Origin: JBCAXA01 sp038534295
Lineage (GTDB): Bacteria > Pseudomonadota > Gammaproteobacteria > Steroidobacterales > Woeseiaceae
NCBI GenBank assembly: GCA_038534295.1
Contig: JBCAXA010000001.1
Coordinates: forward strand, 1,488,001-1,552,000
DNA: 64,000 bases
Direction: 5' to 3'
The notes beneath the pieces were generated by a model that had not been told where the DNA came from, did no database searches, and saw nothing but the letters and a program-made list of their open reading frames with translations. The first letter of the stretch is position 1; every line of letters begins with the position of its first letter. This document shows, piece after piece, positions 8,198 to 16,265 of the stretch. Position numbers and translations under genes: made by a program.

Positions 8198-11100
8198 GCC
8201 ATTGCTACCTTGTTGATTCCCTCGAGCCGATCGTCGAGCTCATCGCCGGCCTCGCGCAGGCGCGCCAGCGTCTCGTCGTCGGGTGTCCAATAGTCACGTT
8301 CATGTGCTTCGAGCAGCCGGCCGGCTACCCGCGCCGATGCGACCGGATTTAGGGCCGCCAAGCGCTCACGCATTTCTTCATCCAGCACGTACAGCTGGGT
8401 TAATTGCTGATACACAGCCGGATCGACCTGACCGGTGGTGGCCGACAGACCCATGGTGTTCGTGACGTGCGATTCAATTTGGCGCACGCCCTCGTAGCCG
8501 TGCTTCAAAAGACCTTCGTACCAAAGCGGATTCAGCATGCGCGTATGGGTCTCGAGCGCGACCTGCTCTTTGAGCGTGCGCACCGCCTCGCGGCCGCCGG
8601 TCTGATCGCCGATATAGACGCTGACGTCGCGACCACTGGCCCGCTGCGCCGCGCGGGTAATACCGCCAAGCGTGTCGAAATAGTTGTCGAGCGACGTGAC
8701 GCCGAGCTCGACCGACTCGATGTTTTGATAGGCGAGCTCGACGCGCGACAGCGTGGTCTGCAGCAGCTCCGGCTGACGCTCGGCGCGACCGTCGACGCCG
8801 AACGCGTAACACTTACGCCGGCTGTATGTATCGGCGAGTTCGTCTTCGTCGCCCCAGCGGCCGTTGTCAATCAGATGATTGACGTTGCTGCCGTACGCAC
8901 CGTCGGCGTTGCTGAACACCCGCAGTGCAGCTTGCTCGAGCGAGCAGCCGTGCTGCTCGGCCGCCGCAAGCGCATTCGCGCGCAGCGGGTTCAGCTCAGC
9001 CGGCTCATCCGCATGCGCGATCAACTGACAGGCTTCGGCCAACATCGAAATTTGCTGCGGCAACAGGTCACGGAAAATACCGGACAAGGTCATGACGACG
9101 TCGACGCGACTGCGATCGAGCTCGTCGGCGGGGATCAGTTCTGCGCCGCAGAGCCGCCCGTAGTTGTCGTAACGCGGCCGCGCGCCCAGCAAATGCAGGA
9201 CTTGGCCGATCGGCACGCCTTCGGATTTGAGGTTGTCGGTACCCCACAGCACGAACGCGATCGTGCGTGGCGCCGCACCGGCCTCACGGCGGTGCCGCTC
9301 GAGCAGCAAATCGGCCTGTCGCGCCCCTTCGGCGAGCGCGGCTCGACTGGGAATACGAAACGGATCGAAGCCGTGAATGTTGCGCCCGGTCGGGAGAATG
9401 TCGGGGGTCTTCAGTACGTCGCCGCCGACGACTGGCCGGACGAAGCCGCCGTCGAGCGCGGTCACCAGTCCACTGAGTTCGGCTTCGTGCACCTGCTCGA
9501 GCGCTTGGTCGATGTCGCGCTCGTGCGCCGCGCGGACGCTGTCGTCGTCGGTGTTGGCCGAACGCGCTGCGGCAGTCGCCAGCGCGCTGCGTTCGGTTTT
9601 CGCAAGCGGCTGCCCGATCACGTGCAGGCCGTCGGGAATCAAGGTCAGCTCGTATTCGTCGAGCTGCGCACGCAACGCCGTCACGTACGCCTCGTCGCTG
9701 GCGGGCCTCGCCCCGATGGCGAGCGCGAGTTCGTCGGCCTGTTGCTCAATCAGCGCGAGCAGACTCGCGCGTTCCTCGTCGGCCACCGGCGTACGCCAGC
9801 GCTCGATCGATGACCTGAGGTCCGCCAGTCCGCGGTAAAGACCGGCTTCGGTCACCGTCGGCGTCAGATAGCTTACCGTCGTTGCCGCCGAGCGCCGCTT
9901 CGCGACCGTGGCCTCCGACGGGTTATTCGCCGCATACAGATAGAGATTCGGCGTGTCGCCGAGCAAGCGTTCCGGCCAGCAATCACCGGACATGCCCACC
10001 TGCTTGCCGGGCATGAACTCGAGCGCACCATGGGTACCGAAATTCAATAGCGCATCGACGCCGATGTCTTCATTCAGGAACCGATAGAACGCGCTGAACG
10101 CATGCGTTGGCGCGTGGCCCTGCTCGAACAGCAAACGCATCGGATCGCCTTCGAATCCGAACGCCGGCTGGACCGCGACGGTGACGTTGCCAAACGCCGC
10201 GCCGAGGATCGCGATGCCGCCCTTCGCCACCAAGTGTCGGCCCGGCGCCGGTCCCCAGCGATCTTCGATTTCCGCGAGCCAACGCTCGCGACGGACGTGA
10301 TCGTCGGTAGGCACGACCGCTAACACGTTCGTGTCGGTACCGTACTCGGCGGCGTTGCCGCCGAGGATCGCATCGCGCAGCGCATCGACACTGTCTGGCA
10401 CCTCGACGGTGTAGCCTTCCGACTGCAGTCGGGTCAGCGTGTTGTAGAGCGATTCGAACACGGCCAGAAACGCAGCCGTTCCGGCCGAGCCGCTGTTCGG
10501 CGGAAAATTGAACAGCACGACGCCGACCCGGCGCTCGGCCCGCGGTTTGCGGCGCAGTGCAATCAGTCGTCGGGTCCGCGCAACCAGCCGCTCGATGCGC
10601 TCGATGCTTGGCAACATCTCACGGGCGTCAGCGGCCTCGCCGCTGCCGCGACCGGCGAACAGCGTCGGCACCGTTGCGCCGTCGAGTTCCGGGATGGCCA
10701 CCATCATCGTCGACTCGATCGGCAGCAGCCCTTGCGATGACTGTTCCCATTGCTCGAGCGTCTGGAATTCGGTGGCGTGCGCCGCGAGGTACGGCACGCC
10801 CAGCTCGGCCAACAGATCTTCCGCCGCGCGCGAATCGTTGTAGGCCGGACCACCGACCAGCGAAAAGCCGGTCAGCGATACAACGGCGTCCACGACCGGC
10901 CGGCCATGCTGGTGAAAAAAGGTCTCGACTGCTGGACGAGCATCCAAGCCAACGGAGAATGCCGGCAGCACGCGAATTCCCGCAGCCTCGAACGCATCGA
11001 TGACGGCATCGTAGTGGCGGGTATTGCCGGCGAGTACGTAGGAGCGCATCAGCAAGAGGCCAACCGTCGGTGCCCCTTTCGGCGACGCCGGTAAGCCTTG

Positions 11101-11811
11101 CGGCGTTGCCGCGATGCGCCGATCGGCGCGCGGATGATAAAGCCCGGTCTCCGGGTAGTCTTCCGGCGCATCGACCTTGAGCTTTGCGGCCAGCGGCTTG
11201 CCGTCGCGCTGCGCGTAGCGGCGCACCAGCAGACCGACCAGATTGACGATGTTCTTCTCGGAACCGGCCAGCCAATACTGCATTGTCAGAAAGTACGCGC
11301 GCACGTCTTGCGCTGTGCCTGGGATAAAGCGCATCAGTCGCGGCAGGCGCTTGAGCATGGCGACTTGGCGTGCACCGACGGTGCCGCCTTTTTTGCCGGC
11401 ATTGCCGCGCAGCCGTTTCAAGAGCTTGAGCGGGCCGCTGGCCGGTTTGCCCATCTCGAACGCGCCCATGCGCGTCAGCTTCATCACCTCGCCGTCGCTC
11501 ATGAAACAAACCATGGCATCGCAGTCATCGCGACGGGCTTGGAGCGCTGGCAGCACGGCACGAATGTGCTCGTCAATGAACATCATTGACACGATGACGA
11601 TATCGGCCGCCGCGATGTCGTCGCGACAGCGCTCGATCGCGGCCGGTCGATCGCGCCACTCGCCGGCGCAATGCAGCGTGAAATTCAGCCCTGGGACGCG
11701 CCGGCGAAGCCGCGTCGCGGCACGCTCGGCCGCCGCGGCGAGATGGCCGTCCAACGTCACCAGCGTGACGTTGTACGGTGCCTTGTCAGCGGCTGTAGTG
11801 CGCCTTGGCAT
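8194..11811 (-). CDS. bchH: Magnesium chelatase large (porphyrin-binding) subunit H
   Basis: A 1205-residue CobN/BchH family protein. The start taken is the ATG at 11811 (MPRRTTAADKAPYNVTLVTLDGH...), because the family begins just before the VTLVTLDGH strand; it overlaps the end of bchB by 26 bases. Recognisable segments include FNFPPNSGSAGTAA, GTHGALEFMPGKQVGMSGDCWP and the C-terminal LNPLWYEGLLKHGYEGV. BchH binds protoporphyrin IX and Mg2+ and is the catalytic subunit of the chelatase with BchI and BchD. It overlaps bchL by 4 bases. Confidence 0.98.
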   Translation of the reverse strand: MPRRTTAADKAPYNVTLVTLDGHLAAAAERAATRLRRRVPGLNFTLHCAGEWRDRPAAIERCRDDIAAADIVIVSMMFIDEHIRAVLPALQARRDDCDAMVCFMSDGEVMKLTRMGAFEMGKPASGPLKLLKRLRGNAGKKGGTVGARQVAMLKRLPRLMRFIPGTAQDVRAYFLTMQYWLAGSEKNIVNLVGLLVRRYAQRDGKPLAAKLKVDAPEDYPETGLYHPRADRRIAATPQGLPASPKGAPTVGLLLMRSYVLAGNTRHYDAVIDAFEAAGIRVLPAFSVGLDARPAVETFFHQHGRPVVDAVVSLTGFSLVGGPAYNDSRAAEDLLAELGVPYLAAHATEFQTLEQWEQSSQGLLPIESTMMVAIPELDGATVPTLFAGRGSGEAADAREMLPSIERIERLVARTRRLIALRRKPRAERRVGVVLFNFPPNSGSAGTAAFLAVFESLYNTLTRLQSEGYTVEVPDSVDALRDAILGGNAAEYGTDTNVLAVVPTDDHVRRERWLAEIEDRWGPAPGRHLVAKGGIAILGAAFGNVTVAVQPAFGFEGDPMRLLFEQGHAPTHAFSAFYRFLNEDIGVDALLNFGTHGALEFMPGKQVGMSGDCWPERLLGDTPNLYLYAANNPSEATVAKRRSAATTVSYLTPTVTEAGLYRGLADLRSSIERWRTPVADEERASLLALIEQQADELALAIGARPASDEAYVTALRAQLDEYELTLIPDGLHVIGQPLAKTERSALATAAARSANTDDDSVRAAHERDIDQALEQVHEAELSGLVTALDGGFVRPVVGGDVLKTPDILPTGRNIHGFDPFRIPSRAALAEGARQADLLLERHRREAGAAPRTIAFVLWGTDNLKSEGVPIGQVLHLLGARPRYDNYGRLCGAELIPADELDRSRVDVVMTLSGIFRDLLPQQISMLAEACQLIAHADEPAELNPLRANALAAAEQHGCSLEQAALRVFSNADGAYGSNVNHLIDNGRWGDEDELADTYSRRKCYAFGVDGRAERQPELLQTTLSRVELAYQNIESVELGVTSLDNYFDTLGGITRAAQRASGRDVSVYIGDQTGGREAVRTLKEQVALETHTRMLNPLWYEGLLKHGYEGVRQIESHVTNTMGLSATTGQVDPAVYQQLTQLYVLDEEMRERLAALNPVASARVAGRLLEAHERDYWTPDDETLARLREAGDELDDRLEGINKVAMA

Positions 11812-13333
11812 CGTAAAGCGTCTCAACGGTGATTTCGGCAACGCCGTGATCGCGCGCGTAGCGCTCGGTGTTGCGGCGCGCTTTGCCGCGCACAAAAAAC
11901 GGGATCTTGCGCAGCTCGGCCTCGGCATCCGTCTGCCAGCTGAGCTCGACGTCGGCAGTCGATGTCATCTGGCCACGCGCACCGGGGCCGAGATGTGACG
12001 GAGCCCGCGTTTCATTGAACTCGAAGTCATCGCGGAACATACCGAGCAGATGTTCTTCGAGCCCCATCATCAGCGGATGTACCCACGTATCGAACAATAC
12101 GTTGGCCCCTTCGAAACCCATTTGCGGCGAATAGGCAGCCGGGAAATCCTGCACGTGAATGGGCGCCGAAATGACGGCACAACCAATGCCTAGGCGCTTG
12201 CCGATGTGTCGTTCCATCTGCGTACCTAGGATGAGTTCGGGTTCGAGTTCGGTAATGCGTGCCTCAACATCGAGGTAGTCGTCGGTAATGAGCGCATCAA
12301 CGCCAAACTCGGCGGCCAGCGCACGCACGTCGCGCGCAAACTCGCGCGTGTAGGTGCCGATGCCGACGACCTCGAAACCAAACTCGTCGCGAGCGACCCG
12401 CGCGGCGTTCGTTGCGTGCACCGCATCGCCAAACACAAACACCCGTTTGCCGGTCAGATAATTCGAGTCAATGGAGCTCGAGTACCACGGCAAACGACTG
12501 CGCATAGCCGTTACCGTCGCTGGCAGTTCCCGGCCGGCTAGCGCCGCGACTTCGGCGGCGAAACGCAGCGTACCGGCAACCCCATACGGAATCTCGGTTG
12601 TTGCCGGCTGGCCAAACCGTTGGCTCAACCAACGGGCGGCGGTCCCGGAAACTTCCGGATACAGCACGACGTTGAAGTCGGCGTCGCCGAGCCTCGCGAG
12701 ATCCGCCGGCGACGCGCCGAGTGGTGCGACGACGGCGACGTCGATTTCGAGCTCGGCCAGAAGACGGGTGATCTCGATGACATCGTCGCGATGCCTGAAA
12801 CCGAGCGCGGTCGGTCCGAGTATGTTGCAACTCAGCCGCCGCTCACGTGCCGTCGCAACCAGATCTCGCTCGGGTCGCGCGGCGGGCGCCGCTGGCCCGG
12901 CCAACGCGCGCACCAAATGATAGAACGTCTCGGCTGCGCCCCAGTTTTCCTTGCGTTGATAGGCCGGGAGCTCGACCGGCACAACCGGTATCGGCAAACC
13001 GATCGCTTGCGCCAGACCGCCGGGATCGTCCTGAATCAACTCGGCCGTGCAGCTTGCGCCGACCACCATCGTGGCCGGACGAAAGCGCTCATAGGCATCG
13101 ACGACGGATTGCCGGAACAGCGCCGCCGTATCCTTGCCGAGGTCACGCGCCTGAAACGTTGTGTAGGTGACCGGCGGGCGCGCGGCGTCGCGCTGAATCA
13201 TCGTGAACAATAGATCGGCGTAAGTGTCGCCCTGCGGTGCGTGCAGCACGTAGTGCACGTCTTGCATCGACGTAACGACTCGCATGGCGCCGATGTGCGG
13301 CGGACCTTCGTAAGTCCAGAGCGTCAGCTTCAT
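11786..13333 (-). CDS. bchB: Dark-operative protochlorophyllide reductase subunit B
   Basis: A 515-residue NifK-like protein starting MKLTLWTYEGPPHIG. Asp36, the unusual carboxylate ligand that BchB gives to the catalytic [4Fe-4S] cluster in the known structure, is present in HAPQGDTYAD. The C-terminal small helical domain (residues about 460-515, containing FFVRGKARRNTERYAR) typical of BchB/ChlB is intact. With BchN it forms the heterotetramer that reduces protochlorophyllide using electrons from BchL. It overlaps bchN by 4 bases and bchH by 26. Confidence 0.97.
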   Translation of the reverse strand: MKLTLWTYEGPPHIGAMRVVTSMQDVHYVLHAPQGDTYADLLFTMIQRDAARPPVTYTTFQARDLGKDTAALFRQSVVDAYERFRPATMVVGASCTAELIQDDPGGLAQAIGLPIPVVPVELPAYQRKENWGAAETFYHLVRALAGPAAPAARPERDLVATARERRLSCNILGPTALGFRHRDDVIEITRLLAELEIDVAVVAPLGASPADLARLGDADFNVVLYPEVSGTAARWLSQRFGQPATTEIPYGVAGTLRFAAEVAALAGRELPATVTAMRSRLPWYSSSIDSNYLTGKRVFVFGDAVHATNAARVARDEFGFEVVGIGTYTREFARDVRALAAEFGVDALITDDYLDVEARITELEPELILGTQMERHIGKRLGIGCAVISAPIHVQDFPAAYSPQMGFEGANVLFDTWVHPLMMGLEEHLLGMFRDDFEFNETRAPSHLGPGARGQMTSTADVELSWQTDAEAELRKIPFFVRGKARRNTERYARDHGVAEITVETLYDAKAHYSR

Positions 13334-14598
13334 GCGAATTCCAACGCCGCACGGCGGCGTAACGGTCGCGCGAACAGCTGTGCACAGTCGCCGGCTTGGT
13401 CATAGCCGTGAATCGGCGTGAACAAGAGCTCGATCGACCATTTCGTAGCGATCCCGATCGCCTCGAGCGGATTGGCAAGGCCAAGTCCGCAGACCACGAG
13501 ATCCGGCTCGGCGGCCTGCATGCGATCGAGCTGGCGATCGACGTCCTGACCTTCGCTCAAGCAGACATCGGCCGGCAGCCAGGTCAGCTCCTCAGCCAGG
13601 TGTTCAGCGTGCAAGTACGGCGTTCCGACCTCGGTCAAGGTCATCCCGAGCTCGCGATTGAGAAACCGCGCGAGCGGAATTTCGAGCTGCGAGTCCGGAA
13701 ACAAAAACAGGCGTCGACCGTCGAGCTCGGGTTTGATGCGCTCGAGCGCAACCTGGCAGCGACGCCGCGCTGGCGCAACAGTGCGATCGAAATGCGCCGG
13801 GTCGATGGCCCACGCGTCGGCGGCGGCGCGGAGCCAGGCGGTCGTGCCCTCGTCGCCGATGGGCATTGGCGCGGCGAGACGCGTCGCGCCGCGTCGCTTG
13901 AGGGCTTCTGCGGTCGTACCGAGAAACGGTTGCGCAAGCAAAAACTGGGTATTGGGCCCTACCGGCGGTAGGTCGACGGCGCGCCGTGGCGGCAGAAAAT
14001 CGACCGCAGTAATGCCGAGTTCGGTGAACAGCGCCCGAAACTGATCTTCAACGACGTCGGCCAACGCACCGACGACGAGCAGGCGACGCTCGTCGCTTGC
14101 CGGCAGCTCCGGCACCAGCGCTGCGAGACAGGCGTCCTCGCCTTCCGTAAACGTCGTCTCGATGCCGCTGCCCGAATAATTTAGAACCCGAACGTCCGGC
14201 AGGTGCTGAGCTGACAGTCGCTCGGCGGCGCGGGCGAGATCGAGCTTGATCACCTCGGACGGGCACGAGCCCACCAGAAACAGCATGCGGATATCCGGAC
14301 GGCGCGCCAGCAATCGATCGACCTCACGATCGAGCTCGTCATTGGCGTCCGCGAGCCCGGCTAGATCGCGCTCATCGATGATGGCCGTGGCGAAACGCGG
14401 TTCGGCAAAGATCATGACGCCGGCCGCCGACTGAATCAGATGTGCACAGGTTCGCGAGCCGACGACCAGAAAAAACGCATCCTGAATGCGGCGGTGCAGC
14501 CAGACGATGCCGGTGAGCCCGCAAAAGACTTCGCGCTGGCCGCGCTCGCGCAGAATTTCGCGCCGCGCAACGGCCAACTTATCGGGCGCGGCACTCAT
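13330..14598 (-). CDS. bchN: Dark-operative protochlorophyllide reductase subunit N
   Basis: A 422-residue NifD-like protein. The ATG at 14598 (MSAAPDKLAVARRE...) overlaps the bchF stop in an ATGA. With this start the three cluster-ligand cysteines fall at C26 (REVFCGLTG), C51 (GSRTCAHL) and C112 (VGSCPSEV), the same numbers known for Rhodobacter BchN, which supports the start. The protein forms the protochlorophyllide-binding catalytic dimer with BchB. Together with BchL the complete DPOR set is encoded here; because DPOR is oxygen sensitive in vitro, pigment synthesis is expected to be favoured at low oxygen (inference). Confidence 0.97.
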   Translation of the reverse strand: MSAAPDKLAVARREILRERGQREVFCGLTGIVWLHRRIQDAFFLVVGSRTCAHLIQSAAGVMIFAEPRFATAIIDERDLAGLADANDELDREVDRLLARRPDIRMLFLVGSCPSEVIKLDLARAAERLSAQHLPDVRVLNYSGSGIETTFTEGEDACLAALVPELPASDERRLLVVGALADVVEDQFRALFTELGITAVDFLPPRRAVDLPPVGPNTQFLLAQPFLGTTAEALKRRGATRLAAPMPIGDEGTTAWLRAAADAWAIDPAHFDRTVAPARRRCQVALERIKPELDGRRLFLFPDSQLEIPLARFLNRELGMTLTEVGTPYLHAEHLAEELTWLPADVCLSEGQDVDRQLDRMQAAEPDLVVCGLGLANPLEAIGIATKWSIELLFTPIHGYDQAGDCAQLFARPLRRRAALEFA

Positions 14599-15101
14599 CC
14601 GACGCCGACCTCGGCGAGCGTTTGAGTCTGCAGACGGCGCGCGACGCGGAATTTCCAGAAAAACTGCACGGCATTGATCACGTAAAACGCGTATGCAACG
14701 AGCGCGACGACGAACTGCGCGGCCGGCGTGCCAATCCCGCCGAGCAACATCGCGACATACAGCGTGTGCAGTACCATCACCGCCATGCTGACGACGTCTT
14801 CCCAGAAAAACGGCCGGGCAAACAGGTACTGCCCAAACACGTCTTTCTCCCACCAGGCACCAGTCACCATGATCGTGTACAGCACGAGCGTTTTGACGAC
14901 GATGCTGATGGCCGCCAACGCCTCACCGGCACCGGTGGCGAAGTAACGCAGCACCAGCGCGAGGCTGAACAGAAACACGAGGAACTGCAGTGGCGCGAGC
15001 ACCGCCTGGACCAGGGTCCACGGTGACGCGTCGCGGCGGCGCCGTTGTTCCGCGGTATAAATCGGTAGCGGTGCGCGGGTCTTGTCGCTGCTTGCACCCA
15101 T
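14595..15101 (-). CDS. bchF: 3-vinyl bacteriochlorophyllide hydratase
   Basis: About 168 residues with four predicted membrane helices. The BchF signature YTAEQRRRRDASPWTLVQ sits near the N terminus, followed by VLAPLQFLVFLFSLALVLRY, and WWEKDVFGQY lies in the middle. BchF hydrates the C3 vinyl group of (bacterio)chlorophyllide on the way to the acetyl group of bacteriochlorophyll a. It is the first gene of the 14-gene superoperon. The ATG at 15101 (MGASSDKTR...) is a choice; an in-frame ATG at 15119 and non-ATG starts further upstream are possible, and none has a strong ribosome site. The promoter region with PpsR-like sites lies immediately upstream. Confidence 0.93.
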   Translation of the reverse strand: MGASSDKTRAPLPIYTAEQRRRRDASPWTLVQAVLAPLQFLVFLFSLALVLRYFATGAGEALAAISIVVKTLVLYTIMVTGAWWEKDVFGQYLFARPFFWEDVVSMAVMVLHTLYVAMLLGGIGTPAAQFVVALVAYAFYVINAVQFFWKFRVARRLQTQTLAEVGVG

Positions 15102-15174
15102 GTCAGGCCCAAACTCCATCGCTGCTCTGCAACGCAGCTTGTCGGCCTTGAAATCTATCGAGCCTGACAATAAG

Positions 15175-15208
15175 TGTCAATGAAAGCTTACGTCAAAAAT
15201 AGTTGACA
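15175..15208. promoter_or_regulatory. Tail-to-tail PpsR/CrtJ-like operators upstream of bchF
   Basis: Two 18-bp elements share the form TGTCA-N8-T(G/T)ACG. One reads on the plus strand at 15175-15192 (TGTCAATGAAAGCTTACG) and one on the minus strand at 15191-15208 (TGTCAACTATTTTTGACG); they overlap by two bases. The known CrtJ/PpsR site is TGT-N12-ACA, and these have TGT-N12-ACG. A further inverted repeat, TGACA-N5-TGTCA, covers 15165-15179. They lie about 75-105 bases upstream of bchF and next to the aerR-ppsR genes, so repression of the superoperon by PpsR is a reasonable inference. Confidence 0.65.
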
Positions 15209-15230
15209 AAAAGGGTGTGGACTGGGTTAC

Positions 15231-15246
15231 CTTGTCTAACTACAAG
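15231..15246. repeat. Inverted repeat CTTGT-N6-ACAAG in the bchF-aerR gap
   Basis: A perfect 5-bp inverted repeat with a 6-base spacer. A second one, TGTCG-ATTG-CGACA, lies at 15261-15274. Both have TGT/ACA ends but not the 12-base spacing of a standard PpsR site. They sit between bchF and aerR and may be operators for aerR or the divergent superoperon, or may be coincidental. Confidence 0.35.
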
Positions 15247-15338
15247 TCGTCGAAGGTTATTGTCGATTGCGACACGACATATCCGGGTTGTGCGGATGTG
15301 TATGATGATGCGCAGCGGGGTGGTGCAGGCGCAGTGCA

Positions 15339-16217
15339 ATGACGGCAAATCAGCCTCCGGACGGCACCGAAGAGTGCACGGACGAGCTGTTTGGTGGCGG
15401 TGGAGAACCGTCGCCGCAAACTGCTCGCGGAGATTACAAAAGCCGCATGCGCCAGCTGACGCAAACAATCGAGACCGAGCTGATCCCGCGCCTGCTGCTC
15501 GCCTTTGGTCCGGCAACGCCGGAACCACGATCCAATGATGATGACTCTGACGATGGCCTGCCATTTACGGCGGACGTCGATTCGTTTGTCCGCGTGCTGC
15601 TGTCCGGCAGTGTCGACGCGGCCGTCAGCATCATCGCCGAGCTACGCTCGCACGGCTTTCGACTGCAGCGAATATACCTAGAGTTATTGGCGCCCGCGGC
15701 CCAAGAACTAGGCCGGATGTGGGAAGACGACGAGGTCAACTTTACCGACGTTACGGTGGGTGTCACTCGACTGCATCGCGTCTTGCACGTATATTCGCAC
15801 AGCTTTTGCGTGCATGAAGGCCACGGTCGACATGCGGCGCTGAAAGCGCTGATTCTCCCGGTCCCGGGAGAGCAGCACATATTTGGTCAACTGATGGTGA
15901 TCGAATTCTTCCGACGGGCGGGGTGGACGGTTTGGAGCGCGGCTCCAACCTCCGTCGAGGAGCTGGGATCCATCGTGACCAAACAGACGTTCGATATCGT
16001 TGGCATTTCGATCAGTTCAGAGCGCCATTTGGACGTTCTGGGTGACGCAATGGATATCGTTCGACAACGATCAAGTAATCCGGGCGTGCGGATTATGCTG
16101 GGCGGCAGCCTACTGTCTGAAAACCCACATCGGGCCGATGAGTTCGGTGCCGACGGGACAGCGGGAAACGGTCAACAAGCCGTTGCCCGCGCGTTTGAGC
16201 TGGTCGAAGTCAGCTAA
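15339..16217 (+). CDS. aerR: AerR/PpaA-type cobalamin-binding antirepressor of PpsR
   Basis: A 292-residue protein. Residues about 75-150 form a cobalamin-cap-like helical region with LELLAPAAQELGRMWEDDEVNFTDV, and residues about 168-285 a B12-binding Rossmann domain. GEQHIFGQ (His180) supplies the candidate cobalt ligand and MLGGSLL lies near the end. This is the architecture of AerR/PpaA (SCHIC domain), a light- and redox-responsive partner that modulates the CrtJ/PpsR repressor. It is followed by ppsR 48 bases downstream. The N-terminal 40 residues are poorly conserved. A methionine-synthase-like or corrinoid protein is the alternative, but the neighbouring ppsR makes AerR much more likely. 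Confidence 0.9.
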   Translation: MTANQPPDGTEECTDELFGGGGEPSPQTARGDYKSRMRQLTQTIETELIPRLLLAFGPATPEPRSNDDDSDDGLPFTADVDSFVRVLLSGSVDAAVSIIAELRSHGFRLQRIYLELLAPAAQELGRMWEDDEVNFTDVTVGVTRLHRVLHVYSHSFCVHEGHGRHAALKALILPVPGEQHIFGQLMVIEFFRRAGWTVWSAAPTSVEELGSIVTKQTFDIVGISISSERHLDVLGDAMDIVRQRSSNPGVRIMLGGSLLSENPHRADEFGADGTAGNGQQAVARAFELVEVS

Positions 16218-16265
16218 CGCACGCAGTTGCAGTAACCGTTCAACACCGCGCAACCGGATTACGCG

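Noticed and set aside
8404..9813. Long plus-strand frame of about 470 codons opposite bchH
   Set aside because: It lies entirely inside bchH, has no family similarity and reflects the high GC content, which makes long antisense frames common.
15165..15179. TGACA-N5-TGTCA taken alone as a standard PpsR site
   Set aside because: It has half-sites in the opposite order and wrong spacing; it is mentioned only as part of the operator region.
15261..15279. TGTCGATTGCGACACGACA as a PpsR site
   Set aside because: The spacing is TGT-N13-ACA, one base longer than the known motif; kept only as a weak inverted repeat.
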